8,446 nucleotides of DNA from Actinomycetota bacterium (GCA_010032085.1 RGYL01000023.1:1-8446), one strand, 5' to 3'. Counted from the stretch's first letter, positions 1 through 6,489 are shown. The notes: generated from the sequence alone by a model not told the origin. Numbers and translations are program-made.

Positions 1-17
1 TAGATGCTTCCGCGGCC

Positions 18-932
18 TCAAAACTTTTTGCTACGCATCCGCCAATTCAGGAACGAATCGCGACGCTTCGCAAATTGGAGGCTAACCCAAGTCAAGATTG
101 AATCCTCCACTTCTGTATTTTTTGGAAGATATTCTTTGTTTGAATCCAAAAAGTATGGACCAAGAAGTTGCTCCATTGAATAGAACCCTTTTTCTCTTTT
201 TGCGAGTTCTTCGATCGCAAACTTAGCCCCGTTACCGAAAGCCTCCCGCGATATCGATTCGTGTTTGAGTCGAACGGTTTGAAACGGAAACCCAAAGAGA
301 ATCTCATGTACACCGATAATTCCACCGGCTCTGATGCTTTTGATTTTTTCAGGTTCCAGTTCAAGGGCCTCCGCAATCTTTACTGCGGTACCAGACGCTT
401 CAGATTTCGCCTTGAAGTGCTCCTCAACGATTTCAATGTCCGTAAAAGGTGCTATTAGTTTCAATGTTTTGGCGGCAAGAATCATAAAGTTGATGCCTAA
501 GGTGATATTGGGAGACCACAAAACACGGGTGTGGGCGCTCAGATTTCGTAGGAATTTTATTTTGCTAATTGGATAAGCCGATATTGCCGTGACAATGCTA
601 ACGCCGCGGCTTGCAGCAACCTCACCGTAGTAATCGACTCCTTCTTCGGAGGAGAAGTCGACGATGGCATCGACCGGGTGTCGATCCAATAGCTGCTCAG
701 CAGTGAATTCTTCGCTGGGATAAATCAAACCCGGCTCTTTAGTTTCGATACCTAGGAACTCAGGTACAGAGCGGTGTTCCAGACGGCGGCTTTTCCGAAT
801 CACCCACTCGAGACGGACGTGAGGATCTTTTAGTAGAACTGTGGCTACGGCTTTACCCGTCTTTCCAAAACCCATCAGGCCGACGCGAATTGGCTCTTCC
901 TTAACAGGCAACCACTCCATTGTCATAGTCAT
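18..932 (-). CDS. DapB-like (dihydrodipicolinate reductase family) oxidoreductase, divergent paralog
   Basis: A 304-residue protein of the DapB fold. True DapB reduces 4-hydroxy-tetrahydrodipicolinate with NAD(P)H in cytoplasmic lysine/diaminopimelate synthesis. Seen here: a Rossmann loop GFGKTG (21-26) after a beta strand, VDFSSEE (91-97) in place of the family's D-F-T-x-P-E, SPN (140-142) for the usual APN, and the active-site segment EEHFKAK (170-176), in which H172 and K176 match the catalytic His and Lys of E. coli DapB; SGTA (180-183) follows. Two things depart from the family. The near-invariant GTTGF cofactor motif is replaced by TAISAY (115-120), and about 50 residues extend past the usual C-terminus (total 304 versus about 250-275). 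The substrate may therefore differ from that of housekeeping DapB. Three in-frame ATGs (932, 926, 920) compete and none has a clear ribosome binding site; I keep the first. The gene lies 118 bases after cysNC on the same strand. Family is confident, function is not. Confidence 0.8.
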   Translation of the reverse strand: MTMTMEWLPVKEEPIRVGLMGFGKTGKAVATVLLKDPHVRLEWVIRKSRRLEHRSVPEFLGIETKEPGLIYPSEEFTAEQLLDRHPVDAIVDFSSEEGVDYYGEVAASRGVSIVTAISAYPISKIKFLRNLSAHTRVLWSPNITLGINFMILAAKTLKLIAPFTDIEIVEEHFKAKSEASGTAVKIAEALELEPEKIKSIRAGGIIGVHEILFGFPFQTVRLKHESISREAFGNGAKFAIEELAKREKGFYSMEQLLGPYFLDSNKEYLPKNTEVEDSILTWVSLQFAKRRDSFLNWRMRSKKF

Positions 933-940
933 GGCACGAC

Positions 941-969
941 GGTATCTCTGTCTTTGCCTGAAGGGTCAA
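941..969 (-). promoter_or_regulatory. Candidate promoter for the DapB-like gene
   Basis: On the minus strand TTGACC (964-969, 5 of 6 to the -35 consensus) is followed after 17 bases by GATACC (941-946), a weak -10 with three matches. Transcription from it would begin almost at the first ATG, giving a leaderless or nearly leaderless mRNA, which would fit the lack of a ribosome binding site. The -10 is poor, so this remains a guess. Confidence 0.25.
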
Positions 970-982
970 GAACCCAAGAGTG

Positions 983-1010
983 AATTCTTAGACTCACAAA
1001 CCTGAGAATT
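983..1010. repeat. Imperfect inverted repeat in the cysNC/DapB-like spacer
   Basis: AATTCTTAG (983-991) and CTGAGAATT (1002-1010) form 9-base arms with one mismatch (a G-U pair if read on the plus strand) around a 10-base spacer. It lies between the cysNC end and the candidate promoter of the DapB-like gene. No T-run follows on the minus strand, so an operator fits better than an intrinsic terminator. A second weak hairpin, ATTGGT/ACCAAT, is at 1031-1050 directly after the cysNC reading frame. Confidence 0.3.
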
Positions 1011-1050
1011 AACCAAGAATGTTCCAATCAATTGGTGATAGGGAACCAAT

Positions 1051-1158
1051 TCACAGGATTGCGGTGATTAATCTTTCAACATTTGCAGATATTTCATCAG
1101 TGCCATCAAGTACTAACTCAGCCCGAGTAGGGCTTTCATACTCTTGTCCCACACCAGT
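1051..1158 (-). pseudogene. cysC: Out-of-frame C-terminal remnant of the CysC (APS kinase) domain
   Basis: In a different frame from the main cysNC reading frame, 35 residues starting TGVGQEYESP and ending RLITAIL match the normal end of bacterial APS kinases, where the lid segment is followed by F-T-G-[IV] and then Y-E-x-P and E-L/I-V-L-D. The remnant ends with TGA at 1051-1053. It has no initiator of its own at this point and is best read as the original tail of cysNC, displaced by a deletion near position 1159. The well-kept sequence suggests that the event is recent or an assembly error. Confidence 0.75.
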
Positions 1159-2854
1159 TCTTATAAAGACCCTTCGGATCTCTTTGAGCGCATACTTCGG
1201 CGGGAGTTTTAACCCATACTTCAACAAACTCTCCATTCTCAAAGAGTTCGCGGGCATGATCACGATCTACTTTGAATGGGCTTACTAGCGCCACAATTAC
1301 AACAAGCCCGGCATCAACCATCAATTTTCCAACTTCAGCGACTCTCCTTACATTTTCAGCTCGATCTTCTTTCGTGAAACCGAGATCTTTATTTAGTCCA
1401 AGCCGAAGATTGTCACCATCGAGAATGTAACTATGAATTCCAGATGCAAATAACCTTGTTTCAAGGGCATTAGCGATAGTGGATTTTCCAGAGCCAGATA
1501 ATCCGGTCAACCAAATCAACTTTGCGCGTTGCCCTTTCTGTTGGGCCCGTGCGCCTTTAGCTATTTCATAGTTATGTTTCGTGATATTTGTAGCTCGACG
1601 TAGCGCATGAACAATCATTCCGGCGCCCACCGTTCTTAATGTCACACGATCTACTAGGACAAAGTTCCCGGAGTTTCGATTGTCTGCATACTTGGTTAGC
1701 GGGATAGCTGAATCGGTCGCGATTTCCACAACTCCTATTTCATTCATATGAAGTGTGCGCGCAGATTCATGATCACCATTATTTATATTCAATTTATGGC
1801 GAATCGCCGTAATGCTTGCAGGGACCATGGAAGAGCCGTTTACCAGGTAATACGAACGGCTATGGATCAACTCCTCCTCATCAAACCAAACTAGGTGCGA
1901 TGAGAATCGATCGGCCGGTTTGGTGTAATCGCTAGAGCGCTCGATGAAATCTCCACGAGTGGCATCGATGTCTGGTTCAAGAACCATAGTGATCGCTTTA
2001 CCGGTCGGAGCTATCTCTAAGTCGCCATCGAATGTTACGAGACGGGCAATTTTGGCCTTACGCTCACTGGGCAAAACAACAACTTCATCACCAGCTTTGA
2101 ACTCACCTTGCGAGATAGTTCCTGAGACGCCGCGGAAATTATCAGCGCGCGAGATGAGTTGAACGCACATTCTTGAATGATCTGTTGCGCTCTCAGTATC
2201 ACGCCAAGCCTGTATCTCTTCCAAGAGTGAACCGCCTTCATACCACTTGGTTCGATCAGTCCTATAAGTGACATTATCGCCTTCAAGTGCACTTACTGGG
2301 ATAAAGGAAATCGACTTCATCTCTAAGCGGTTAATTGTTGGCTGAAGTTCATTAATTAAGGAGTCATAAACTTTTTTATCAAAACCCATAGCGTCGAGCT
2401 TGTTGATTACAACAATTACTTTCTTAACGCCCATCAGAGAACAGATTGTTAAATGACGCAAAGTTTGTGGTCGTATTCCCCGGGTTGCATCAACAAGAAC
2501 TAGTGCAATATCGGACCTGGAAGCGGCCACCGCCATGTTTCTTGTGTATTGCTCATGACCTGGGGCATCGGCGATTATTAGTCGGCGACCATCTAAAAGA
2601 GACATCGAGCGGTATGCGACATCAATTGTGATTCCTTGTTCGCGTTCGGCTTCAAGACCATCCGTTAAGAGACTGAAATCAATCTCACCGGCCGGAATTA
2701 TCGAACCGGGGCGACGAGTTTTCTTTGTGGCATCAAGGGTGTCATGCGGCACCGAATCGGTTTCGACAAGAAGGCGACCGATTAGTGTGCTCTTGCCATC
2801 ATCAACGCTGCCACAAGTTAGGAGTCTTACAATCGGGGCGAGCTCGTTACTCAT
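1136..2854 (-). CDS. cysNC: Sulfate adenylyltransferase GTPase subunit fused to APS kinase (CysN-CysC), frameshifted in CysC
   Basis: CysN is the GTPase that drives CysD to make adenosine 5'-phosphosulfate (APS) from ATP and sulfate; CysC phosphorylates APS to PAPS. CysN signatures: G1 loop GSVDDGKST (15-23), GITID (74-78), DAPGHEQYTRNM (96-107) and NKLD (151-154), then the beta-barrel domains to about 425. CysC begins near 445: P-loop GLSGSGKST (451-459), LDGDNLR (478-484), VSPF (524-527) with the phospho-acceptor Ser, and DPKGLYK (559-565). After K565 the family continues with about ten lid residues (K-A-R-x-G-E-I-x-x-F) and then TG. Here those residues are missing, the frame is lost and the protein ends with seven foreign residues at TGA 1136; the proper tail is at 1051-1158. 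CysN is probably functional and CysC probably not. The ATG overlaps the cysD stop by one base (TAATG), implying translational coupling. Confidence 0.88.
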   Translation of the reverse strand: MSNELAPIVRLLTCGSVDDGKSTLIGRLLVETDSVPHDTLDATKKTRRPGSIIPAGEIDFSLLTDGLEAEREQGITIDVAYRSMSLLDGRRLIIADAPGHEQYTRNMAVAASRSDIALVLVDATRGIRPQTLRHLTICSLMGVKKVIVVINKLDAMGFDKKVYDSLINELQPTINRLEMKSISFIPVSALEGDNVTYRTDRTKWYEGGSLLEEIQAWRDTESATDHSRMCVQLISRADNFRGVSGTISQGEFKAGDEVVVLPSERKAKIARLVTFDGDLEIAPTGKAITMVLEPDIDATRGDFIERSSDYTKPADRFSSHLVWFDEEELIHSRSYYLVNGSSMVPASITAIRHKLNINNGDHESARTLHMNEIGVVEIATDSAIPLTKYADNRNSGNFVLVDRVTLRTVGAGMIVHALRRATNITKHNYEIAKGARAQQKGQRAKLIWLTGLSGSGKSTIANALETRLFASGIHSYILDGDNLRLGLNKDLGFTKEDRAENVRRVAEVGKLMVDAGLVVIVALVSPFKVDRDHARELFENGEFVEVWVKTPAEVCAQRDPKGLYKNWCGTRV

Positions 2855-3759
2855 TAGAAATAGCCCTCCCGCTTCTTTTTCTCCATGGAGTCTTCATTCT
2901 CGCCATCTATAAGGCGGGTAGCGCGCTCACTTAATTTAACGCCCATAACTTCTTCCACTACCTCTTCAAGTGTTTTCGCATTTGACTCAACCCCAGCAGT
3001 AAGTGGGTAACAACCTAGAGTTCTAAAGCGAACCATCTTCATTTCTGGCGTTTCACCATCACGCAACGGATAGCGATCGTCGTCAACCATTATTAATTGA
3101 TTACCACGCTTCACGACTGGTCGCTCTTTAGCAAAATAAAGTGGATTTACATAGATATTCTCAAGATGGATGTAGCTCCAAATATCTAACTCAGTCCAAT
3201 CTGAGATAGGAAATACCCGCATCGTCTGCTCAGGTCGAATCTTTGTGTTGTAGGTACGCCATAGTTCAGGGCGTTGCGCTCTTGGATCCCAGCGATGCCC
3301 AGATTCACGTACGCTAAATATTCGCTCCTTTGCTCTACTTCTCTCTTCATCACGTCTTGAACCGCCAATAGCTGCATCAAAACCATATTTATCAAAGGCT
3401 TGCTTTAGCGAAACGGTATTCATAACCCGGATGTACTCTGAAATTCCATGGCTAAAGGGAGTTATCCCGGCCTTTAATCCCTCTTCATTTATATGAGCGA
3501 TTAGTTTTAAATTATGCATTTTCACGACTTCGTCGCGGAAGGTAATCATCTCGCGGAAATTCCAGGTTGAATCGACGTGAAGCAAAGTGAATGGAATGGG
3601 CGCTGGGTGGAATGCCTTACGGGCAAGATGGAGAATTACTGTTGAATCTTTACCAATCGAGTAGAGCAAAACCGGATTCTTGAATGCAGCAGCAGTCTCT
3701 CGAAGAATTTCTATAGATTCATTTTCGAGAGCGCGAAGAATTTGGGGGCTACTGCGCAT
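2854..3759 (-). CDS. cysD: Sulfate adenylyltransferase subunit 2 (CysD)
   Basis: The catalytic ATP-sulfurylase subunit, which with CysN forms APS from sulfate and ATP in the cytoplasm. The 301 residues match the usual length of about 302. Seen: the PP-loop YSIGKDS (33-39), which binds ATP; GGSRRDEERSRAKER (132-146); DWTELDIW (187-194); RFRTLGCYPLT (244-254); and the typical end KKKREGYF (294-301). Nothing is missing. The start at 3759 is supported by AGGA (3767-3770) seven bases upstream, which overlaps the TAG stop of the sensor gene 9 bases away. The stop overlaps the cysN start. This tight packing suggests co-transcription with the two-component genes. No PAPS reductase or sulfite reductase gene is in the window, so whether the product feeds cysteine synthesis or sulfation cannot be told here. 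Confidence 0.96.
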   Translation of the reverse strand: MRSSPQILRALENESIEILRETAAAFKNPVLLYSIGKDSTVILHLARKAFHPAPIPFTLLHVDSTWNFREMITFRDEVVKMHNLKLIAHINEEGLKAGITPFSHGISEYIRVMNTVSLKQAFDKYGFDAAIGGSRRDEERSRAKERIFSVRESGHRWDPRAQRPELWRTYNTKIRPEQTMRVFPISDWTELDIWSYIHLENIYVNPLYFAKERPVVKRGNQLIMVDDDRYPLRDGETPEMKMVRFRTLGCYPLTAGVESNAKTLEEVVEEVMGVKLSERATRLIDGENEDSMEKKKREGYF

Positions 3760-3768
3760 CTCGAAATC

Positions 3769-4680
3769 CTACAAGTCTCTAATTGGGAAGAAGAGTTTAA
3801 ATGTTGCGCCGTGTCCAAGTTCAGAAGTTACTTTTACTGTTCCACCATGAGCCCGCATAACTGCATCATTCTCCTCGCTCTCTTTGCGCGCCTCAAAGGA
3901 TTCTGCGATTCGAGTGAGCATCTGATTTAGCGACCAAGTTAATCTGCCAACTTCTGTGTCTCCTCGCGCTTCAGGCAAGCGAGCCGTGTAATCACCTTTA
4001 GCAAATGCTTCGGCGGTTTCTTCGACTTGGGTGAGCGGACGAAGTGAGATACCGATAATTCGCCGAGCAAGAAACGCAAGAAAGATTAGAACAAATATTC
4101 CGACTGCGAAGAAGAGGAATCTAAGTTGATTTATTGACCGCTCTACTCCGTCAAGAGAGATTGCAGTTATAACGCTACCTACATCACCGGGTAAAACTCG
4201 TGCCAACAATCGATACTCAGAGCGATTTCCATTATCTGATTCCAAAGTAAATGGCTTTACTCCACGTTCTTGAAGAGTTGCGATATCTAATCCACTAATT
4301 ACATTTTGAACTTGTTGTGGGCTTTCTGAACCGCCGAGCGTTCCAACCACCACTCCGTCACGATCAAGCAAGCTAATGCTTATCTCAGAAGGAACTTCAC
4401 GAATGGGCTCAAACGGGCGGAAAAGAGGCTCATTTTCAGCCTGGGTCTCTGCCCTATTGCTCAAAATACCGGCGCGATCAAGACGAATACCAGATGTGGT
4501 GGAAACGGATTCAAGTTGGGCATCAACTTGTGCAATTAAGAATGTACGAAAAGCATTCTGGGCGGCAAAGTCTGAACCGGTAATTCCTAGCGCTCCAAGA
4601 ATTACAACGCCCAACACTAAGCGATTCTTTAAGCTCCACTGCCCCGGGGCAGGCTTGAACTTTCGCAGTGGTTGGTTCAC
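3769..4680 (-). CDS. Two-component sensor kinase lacking its catalytic core (internal in-frame deletion)
   Basis: Begins like an ordinary actinobacterial PhoR/TcrY-type sensor: a short basic cytoplasmic start, membrane segment 1 (about 19-38), an extracellular sensor region (about 40-185), membrane segment 2 (about 187-206), and a HAMP linker (about 207-262, with RPLTQVEETAEAFAKGDY). After ARKESEE (264-270) one expects the dimerisation/His domain with the S-H-E-L-R-T-P box and then the ATPase N, G1 and F boxes. All are absent. The sequence jumps to DAVMRAHGGTVKV (272-284), the tail of the HATPase domain, and ends at 303. About 190-200 residues are missing with the frame intact. It cannot autophosphorylate as it stands. 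The start is GTG at 4680, nine bases after the response-regulator stop, without a clear ribosome binding site. Cognate to the regulator by position. It could equally be called a pseudogene. Confidence 0.85.
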   Translation of the reverse strand: MNQPLRKFKPAPGQWSLKNRLVLGVVILGALGITGSDFAAQNAFRTFLIAQVDAQLESVSTTSGIRLDRAGILSNRAETQAENEPLFRPFEPIREVPSEISISLLDRDGVVVGTLGGSESPQQVQNVISGLDIATLQERGVKPFTLESDNGNRSEYRLLARVLPGDVGSVITAISLDGVERSINQLRFLFFAVGIFVLIFLAFLARRIIGISLRPLTQVEETAEAFAKGDYTARLPEARGDTEVGRLTWSLNQMLTRIAESFEARKESEENDAVMRAHGGTVKVTSELGHGATFKLFFPIRDL

Positions 4681-4689
4681 AGCGAAAGA

Positions 4690-5406
4690 TTAGTTCTTAG
4701 CTGGCAACCGAAGGCGATATCCCACTCCGCGAACTGTGTGTATTAGTGCGGGTTGGTAGGTATCAATCTTCTTCCTCAGGTAGGAAATATAGGTTTCAAC
4801 GATTCCAGCATCGCCGCGGAAGTCATATTGCCAGACATGATCCAAGATTTGGGACTTTGAGACGACCCGATCAGCATTGATCATCAGATAGCGAAGCAGA
4901 GTAAATTCAGTAGGAGAGAGATCAATTAGATTGCCCGCGCGTCTCACTTCATGAGTTGCTTCATTCAACTCAAGATCAGCAAATCGAATCGTCTCTTCAT
5001 CAATTGGTGAAACTACAACTCCGGTGCGACGAAGTAGTGCGCGTAGTCGTGCAACTAATTCTTCGAGACTAAATGGCTTAGTCACATAATCATCACCACC
5101 GAGAGTCAAACCTTTAATTTTGTCATCAGTAGAATCTTTTGCAGTTAAAAACAAAACTCCAACTTCTTGCCCACTTTCACGAAGTTGTCGGCAAACTTCA
5201 AAACCATCTAGATCAGGGAGCATGACATCAAGAATCAGCGCATGTGGTTTAAATTCTTCAGCTACGCGAAGTGCTTCTGCACCAGATGCGGCGGTACGAA
5301 CATCAAATCCAACAAAACGAAGACTTGTGGTGATCAACTCACTAATGCTCTTCTCGTCATCGACGACAAGAACGCGTTGTGTTGCTAGATCGTTCTCAGG
5401 GGTCAT
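4690..5406 (-). CDS. OmpR-family response regulator (PhoP/TcrX-like)
   Basis: A DNA-binding regulator that is phosphorylated by a sensor kinase. With the start at 5406 it has 238 residues. Receiver domain 11-127: acidic pair D16-D17, phosphoacceptor D60 in LILDVMLPD, T88 and K110 in LGGDDYVTKPFS. The winged-helix domain follows at about 140-235: LSPTEFTLLRYL (163-174), VWQYDF (191-196), ETYISYLRKKID (204-215) and HTVRGVGYRL (223-232), very like mycobacterial PhoP/TcrX. I chose the ATG at 5406 because AGAGAG lies six bases before it and because the receiver begins soon after. An ATG at 5442 and a GTG at 5514 would add 12 or 36 residues of no recognised domain and lack a ribosome binding site. 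It heads a same-strand run with the sensor gene, cysD and cysNC. Its usual phosphate donor next door is broken. Confidence 0.93.
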   Translation of the reverse strand: MTPENDLATQRVLVVDDEKSISELITTSLRFVGFDVRTAASGAEALRVAEEFKPHALILDVMLPDLDGFEVCRQLRESGQEVGVLFLTAKDSTDDKIKGLTLGGDDYVTKPFSLEELVARLRALLRRTGVVVSPIDEETIRFADLELNEATHEVRRAGNLIDLSPTEFTLLRYLMINADRVVSKSQILDHVWQYDFRGDAGIVETYISYLRKKIDTYQPALIHTVRGVGYRLRLPAKN

Positions 5407-5506
5407 GGCGGACTCTCTATCTAAGGTGGCGGTTGCTTTCATGAGGGGATGCTCGCCAGTTAACTTTAGAACTTCCTGAGAGGGCGCTGGGCTGGGCCAA
5501 GGAGTT

Positions 5507-5571
5507 TTACGCACAGGGGTGGATAAAGCTGTGGAGAATTACAGGCTTGTAATTTGTTCTCGCGTGGAAAG
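5507..5571. promoter_or_regulatory. Cluster of DnaA-box-like sequences between crgA and the response regulator
   Basis: Four near-matches to the DnaA box TTATCCACA lie within 65 bases: TTACGCACA (plus, 5507-5515), TTATCCACC (minus, 5518-5526, 8 of 9), TTCTCCACA (minus, 5530-5538, 8 of 9) and CTTTCCACG (minus, 5563-5571, weaker). The first two face each other as a dyad. None is perfect. The crgA-trpG-pknB block is origin-proximal in mycobacteria, so DnaA sites would be plausible here. The TCCAC repeats 12 bases apart could instead be sites for the adjacent response regulator. Confidence 0.35.
5537..5554. repeat. Perfect 7-bp inverted repeat, possible operator
   Basis: AATTACA (5537-5543) and TGTAATT (5548-5554) are exact reverse complements around GGCT. 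The repeat lies 17 bases after the crgA stop and about 130 bases before the chosen response-regulator start. It is A+T-rich with no T-run after it on the minus strand, so it is a poor terminator for crgA and more likely a protein-binding site, if functional at all. Confidence 0.4.
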
Positions 5572-5832
5572 TTAACGCCAGCGGGTGGCTAGTGAGAAGC
5601 CGACACCAATAAATGCAAAGCCGATCACCATATTCCAAGCCCCGATATCAGGGATTGGGTAGAGGGTCTGGGAGATATAGAAAGTCACGATCCAGGCGAG
5701 TCCAATAAGGAAGGAGCCAAGCATTACCGGGGCGAGCCAACTAGGGCTTTCGGCATCAAGGGGATTTTCGACCTCAATATCGAGCTGAGGGCGGTTCTCT
5801 TTCTTCTTCTTTCGGATGCGCGACTTTGGCAT
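5572..5832 (-). CDS. crgA: Cell division protein CrgA
   Basis: A small inner-membrane protein found in Actinobacteria, which in mycobacteria and Streptomyces interacts with the divisome (FtsZ/FtsQ/PBP partners) and coordinates septum formation. The 86 residues begin MPKSRIRKKKK, the usual basic cytoplasmic CrgA N-terminus, followed by a polar linker (12-30), membrane segment 1 (about 32-54), the short loop PIPDIGAWN (59-67), and membrane segment 2 (about 67-83) ending in TRWR, as in other CrgA proteins. The reading frame is open for another 34 codons upstream to 5934, but these overlap divergent pabA and show no homology, so the ATG at 5832 is taken. No ribosome binding site precedes it, so translation may be leaderless. 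It diverges from pabA with 30 bases between, an arrangement close to mycobacterial crgA/trpG. Confidence 0.93.
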   Translation of the reverse strand: MPKSRIRKKKKENRPQLDIEVENPLDAESPSWLAPVMLGSFLIGLAWIVTFYISQTLYPIPDIGAWNMVIGFAFIGVGFSLATRWR

Positions 5833-5849
5833 GGGTGGCAGGTTACACG

Positions 5850-5855
5850 AGAGGA
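5850..5855 (+). promoter_or_regulatory. Ribosome binding site of pabA
   Basis: AGAGGA lies seven bases before the ATG at 5863 and fixes that start. The ATG at 5855 is in another frame and only overlaps this site. The whole crgA/pabA spacer is 30 bases, so the promoters of both genes must lie partly inside the opposite coding sequences; I see no convincing -10/-35 pair. Confidence 0.6.
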
Positions 5856-5862
5856 TGAGTTC

Positions 5863-6489
5863 ATGGGAACACGGATTCTGGTGATTGATAACTATGACTC
5901 CTTTGTCTTCAACCTGGTCCAATACCTTGAGCAATTAGGCGCTGAGTGCACCGTGGTGCGTAACGACTCAATTCCCGTGACTGCCGCAGATGATTTTGAT
6001 GGCGTCCTTATTTCACCTGGACCTGGCACCCCGGAGGCTGCGGGTATATCAATAGCGATGATCAAGAGATCTGCAGAGATTAAAAAACCATTACTCGGTG
6101 TCTGCCTTGGACACCAAGCTCTTGCCGTTGCCTATGGAGCAACCGTTGAGCGCGCTCCCGAGTTGTTACATGGAAAGACATCCCAGATTTCTCATGATGC
6201 AACCGGTGTTTATACAGACATCCCCTCACCATTTACTGCAACTAGATATCACTCGCTAGCAATAAAAGAGGAAACCTTGCCGAAAGATCTAGTGATAACT
6301 GGTCGAAGTGAGAGCGGTGTAGTTATGTCGATTCGACATGCAACACTTCCTATTTATGGCGTGCAATTTCATCCTGAATCGGTACTGACCGAGCATGGCC
6401 ACAAGTTATTAGCGAATTGGTTAGTCAAGTGTGGAATGAAAGATGCAGTAGAAAAGGCAGAAGGATTAGCTCCGGTTGTAAATAACTAA
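5863..6489 (+). CDS. pabA: Aminodeoxychorismate/anthranilate synthase component II (glutamine amidotransferase)
   Basis: A class I glutamine amidotransferase that releases ammonia from glutamine for a partner chorismate-using subunit (PabB for folate, TrpE for tryptophan). It has 208 residues, slightly longer than the roughly 190-200 typical. Seen: IDNYDSFVFNLVQYL (8-22), the oxyanion loop SPGPGTP (51-57), nucleophile C81 in GVCLGHQ, RYHSL (128-132), and H170/E172 in GVQFHPES. All catalytic residues are present. The short end after about 190 is not conserved. It is the only plus-strand gene here. The stop TAA (6487-6489) overlaps the pknB stop by four bases. In Actinobacteria the copy in this crgA/pknB neighbourhood is called trpG or pabA; the partner is not in the window, so the choice is open. 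Confidence 0.95.
   Translation: MGTRILVIDNYDSFVFNLVQYLEQLGAECTVVRNDSIPVTAADDFDGVLISPGPGTPEAAGISIAMIKRSAEIKKPLLGVCLGHQALAVAYGATVERAPELLHGKTSQISHDATGVYTDIPSPFTATRYHSLAIKEETLPKDLVITGRSESGVVMSIRHATLPIYGVQFHPESVLTEHGHKLLANWLVKCGMKDAVEKAEGLAPVVNN

Noticed and set aside
1..17. Possible end of another gene at the left edge
   Set aside because: Seventeen bases past the DapB-like stop are too few to support any call.
261..576. Plus-strand reading frames opposite the DapB-like gene
   Set aside because: They are antisense to conserved coding sequence and show no recognisable protein features.
1150..1165. Programmed +1 ribosomal frameshift in cysNC
   Set aside because: A +1 shift would join DPKGLYK to TGVGQ but would still lack the ten lid residues, and I see no known slippery signal.
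1051..1263. Separate 70-residue minus-strand reading frame overlapping the end of cysNC, read as an independent gene
   Set aside because: Only its last 35 residues resemble anything, and they are the displaced tail of CysC; the first half is a shadow of the cysNC frame.
1944..2934. Plus-strand reading frames opposite cysNC and cysD
   Set aside because: Shadow frames of two well-conserved genes, without ribosome binding sites or homology.
5407..5514. 36-residue N-terminal extension of the response regulator from a GTG start
   Set aside because: It has no ribosome binding site, no recognised domain, and would cover the intergenic control region; the ATG at 5406 has AGAGAG upstream.
5833..5934. 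34-residue N-terminal extension of CrgA
   Set aside because: It overlaps the start of divergent pabA, has no homology, and the CrgA family begins at MPKS.
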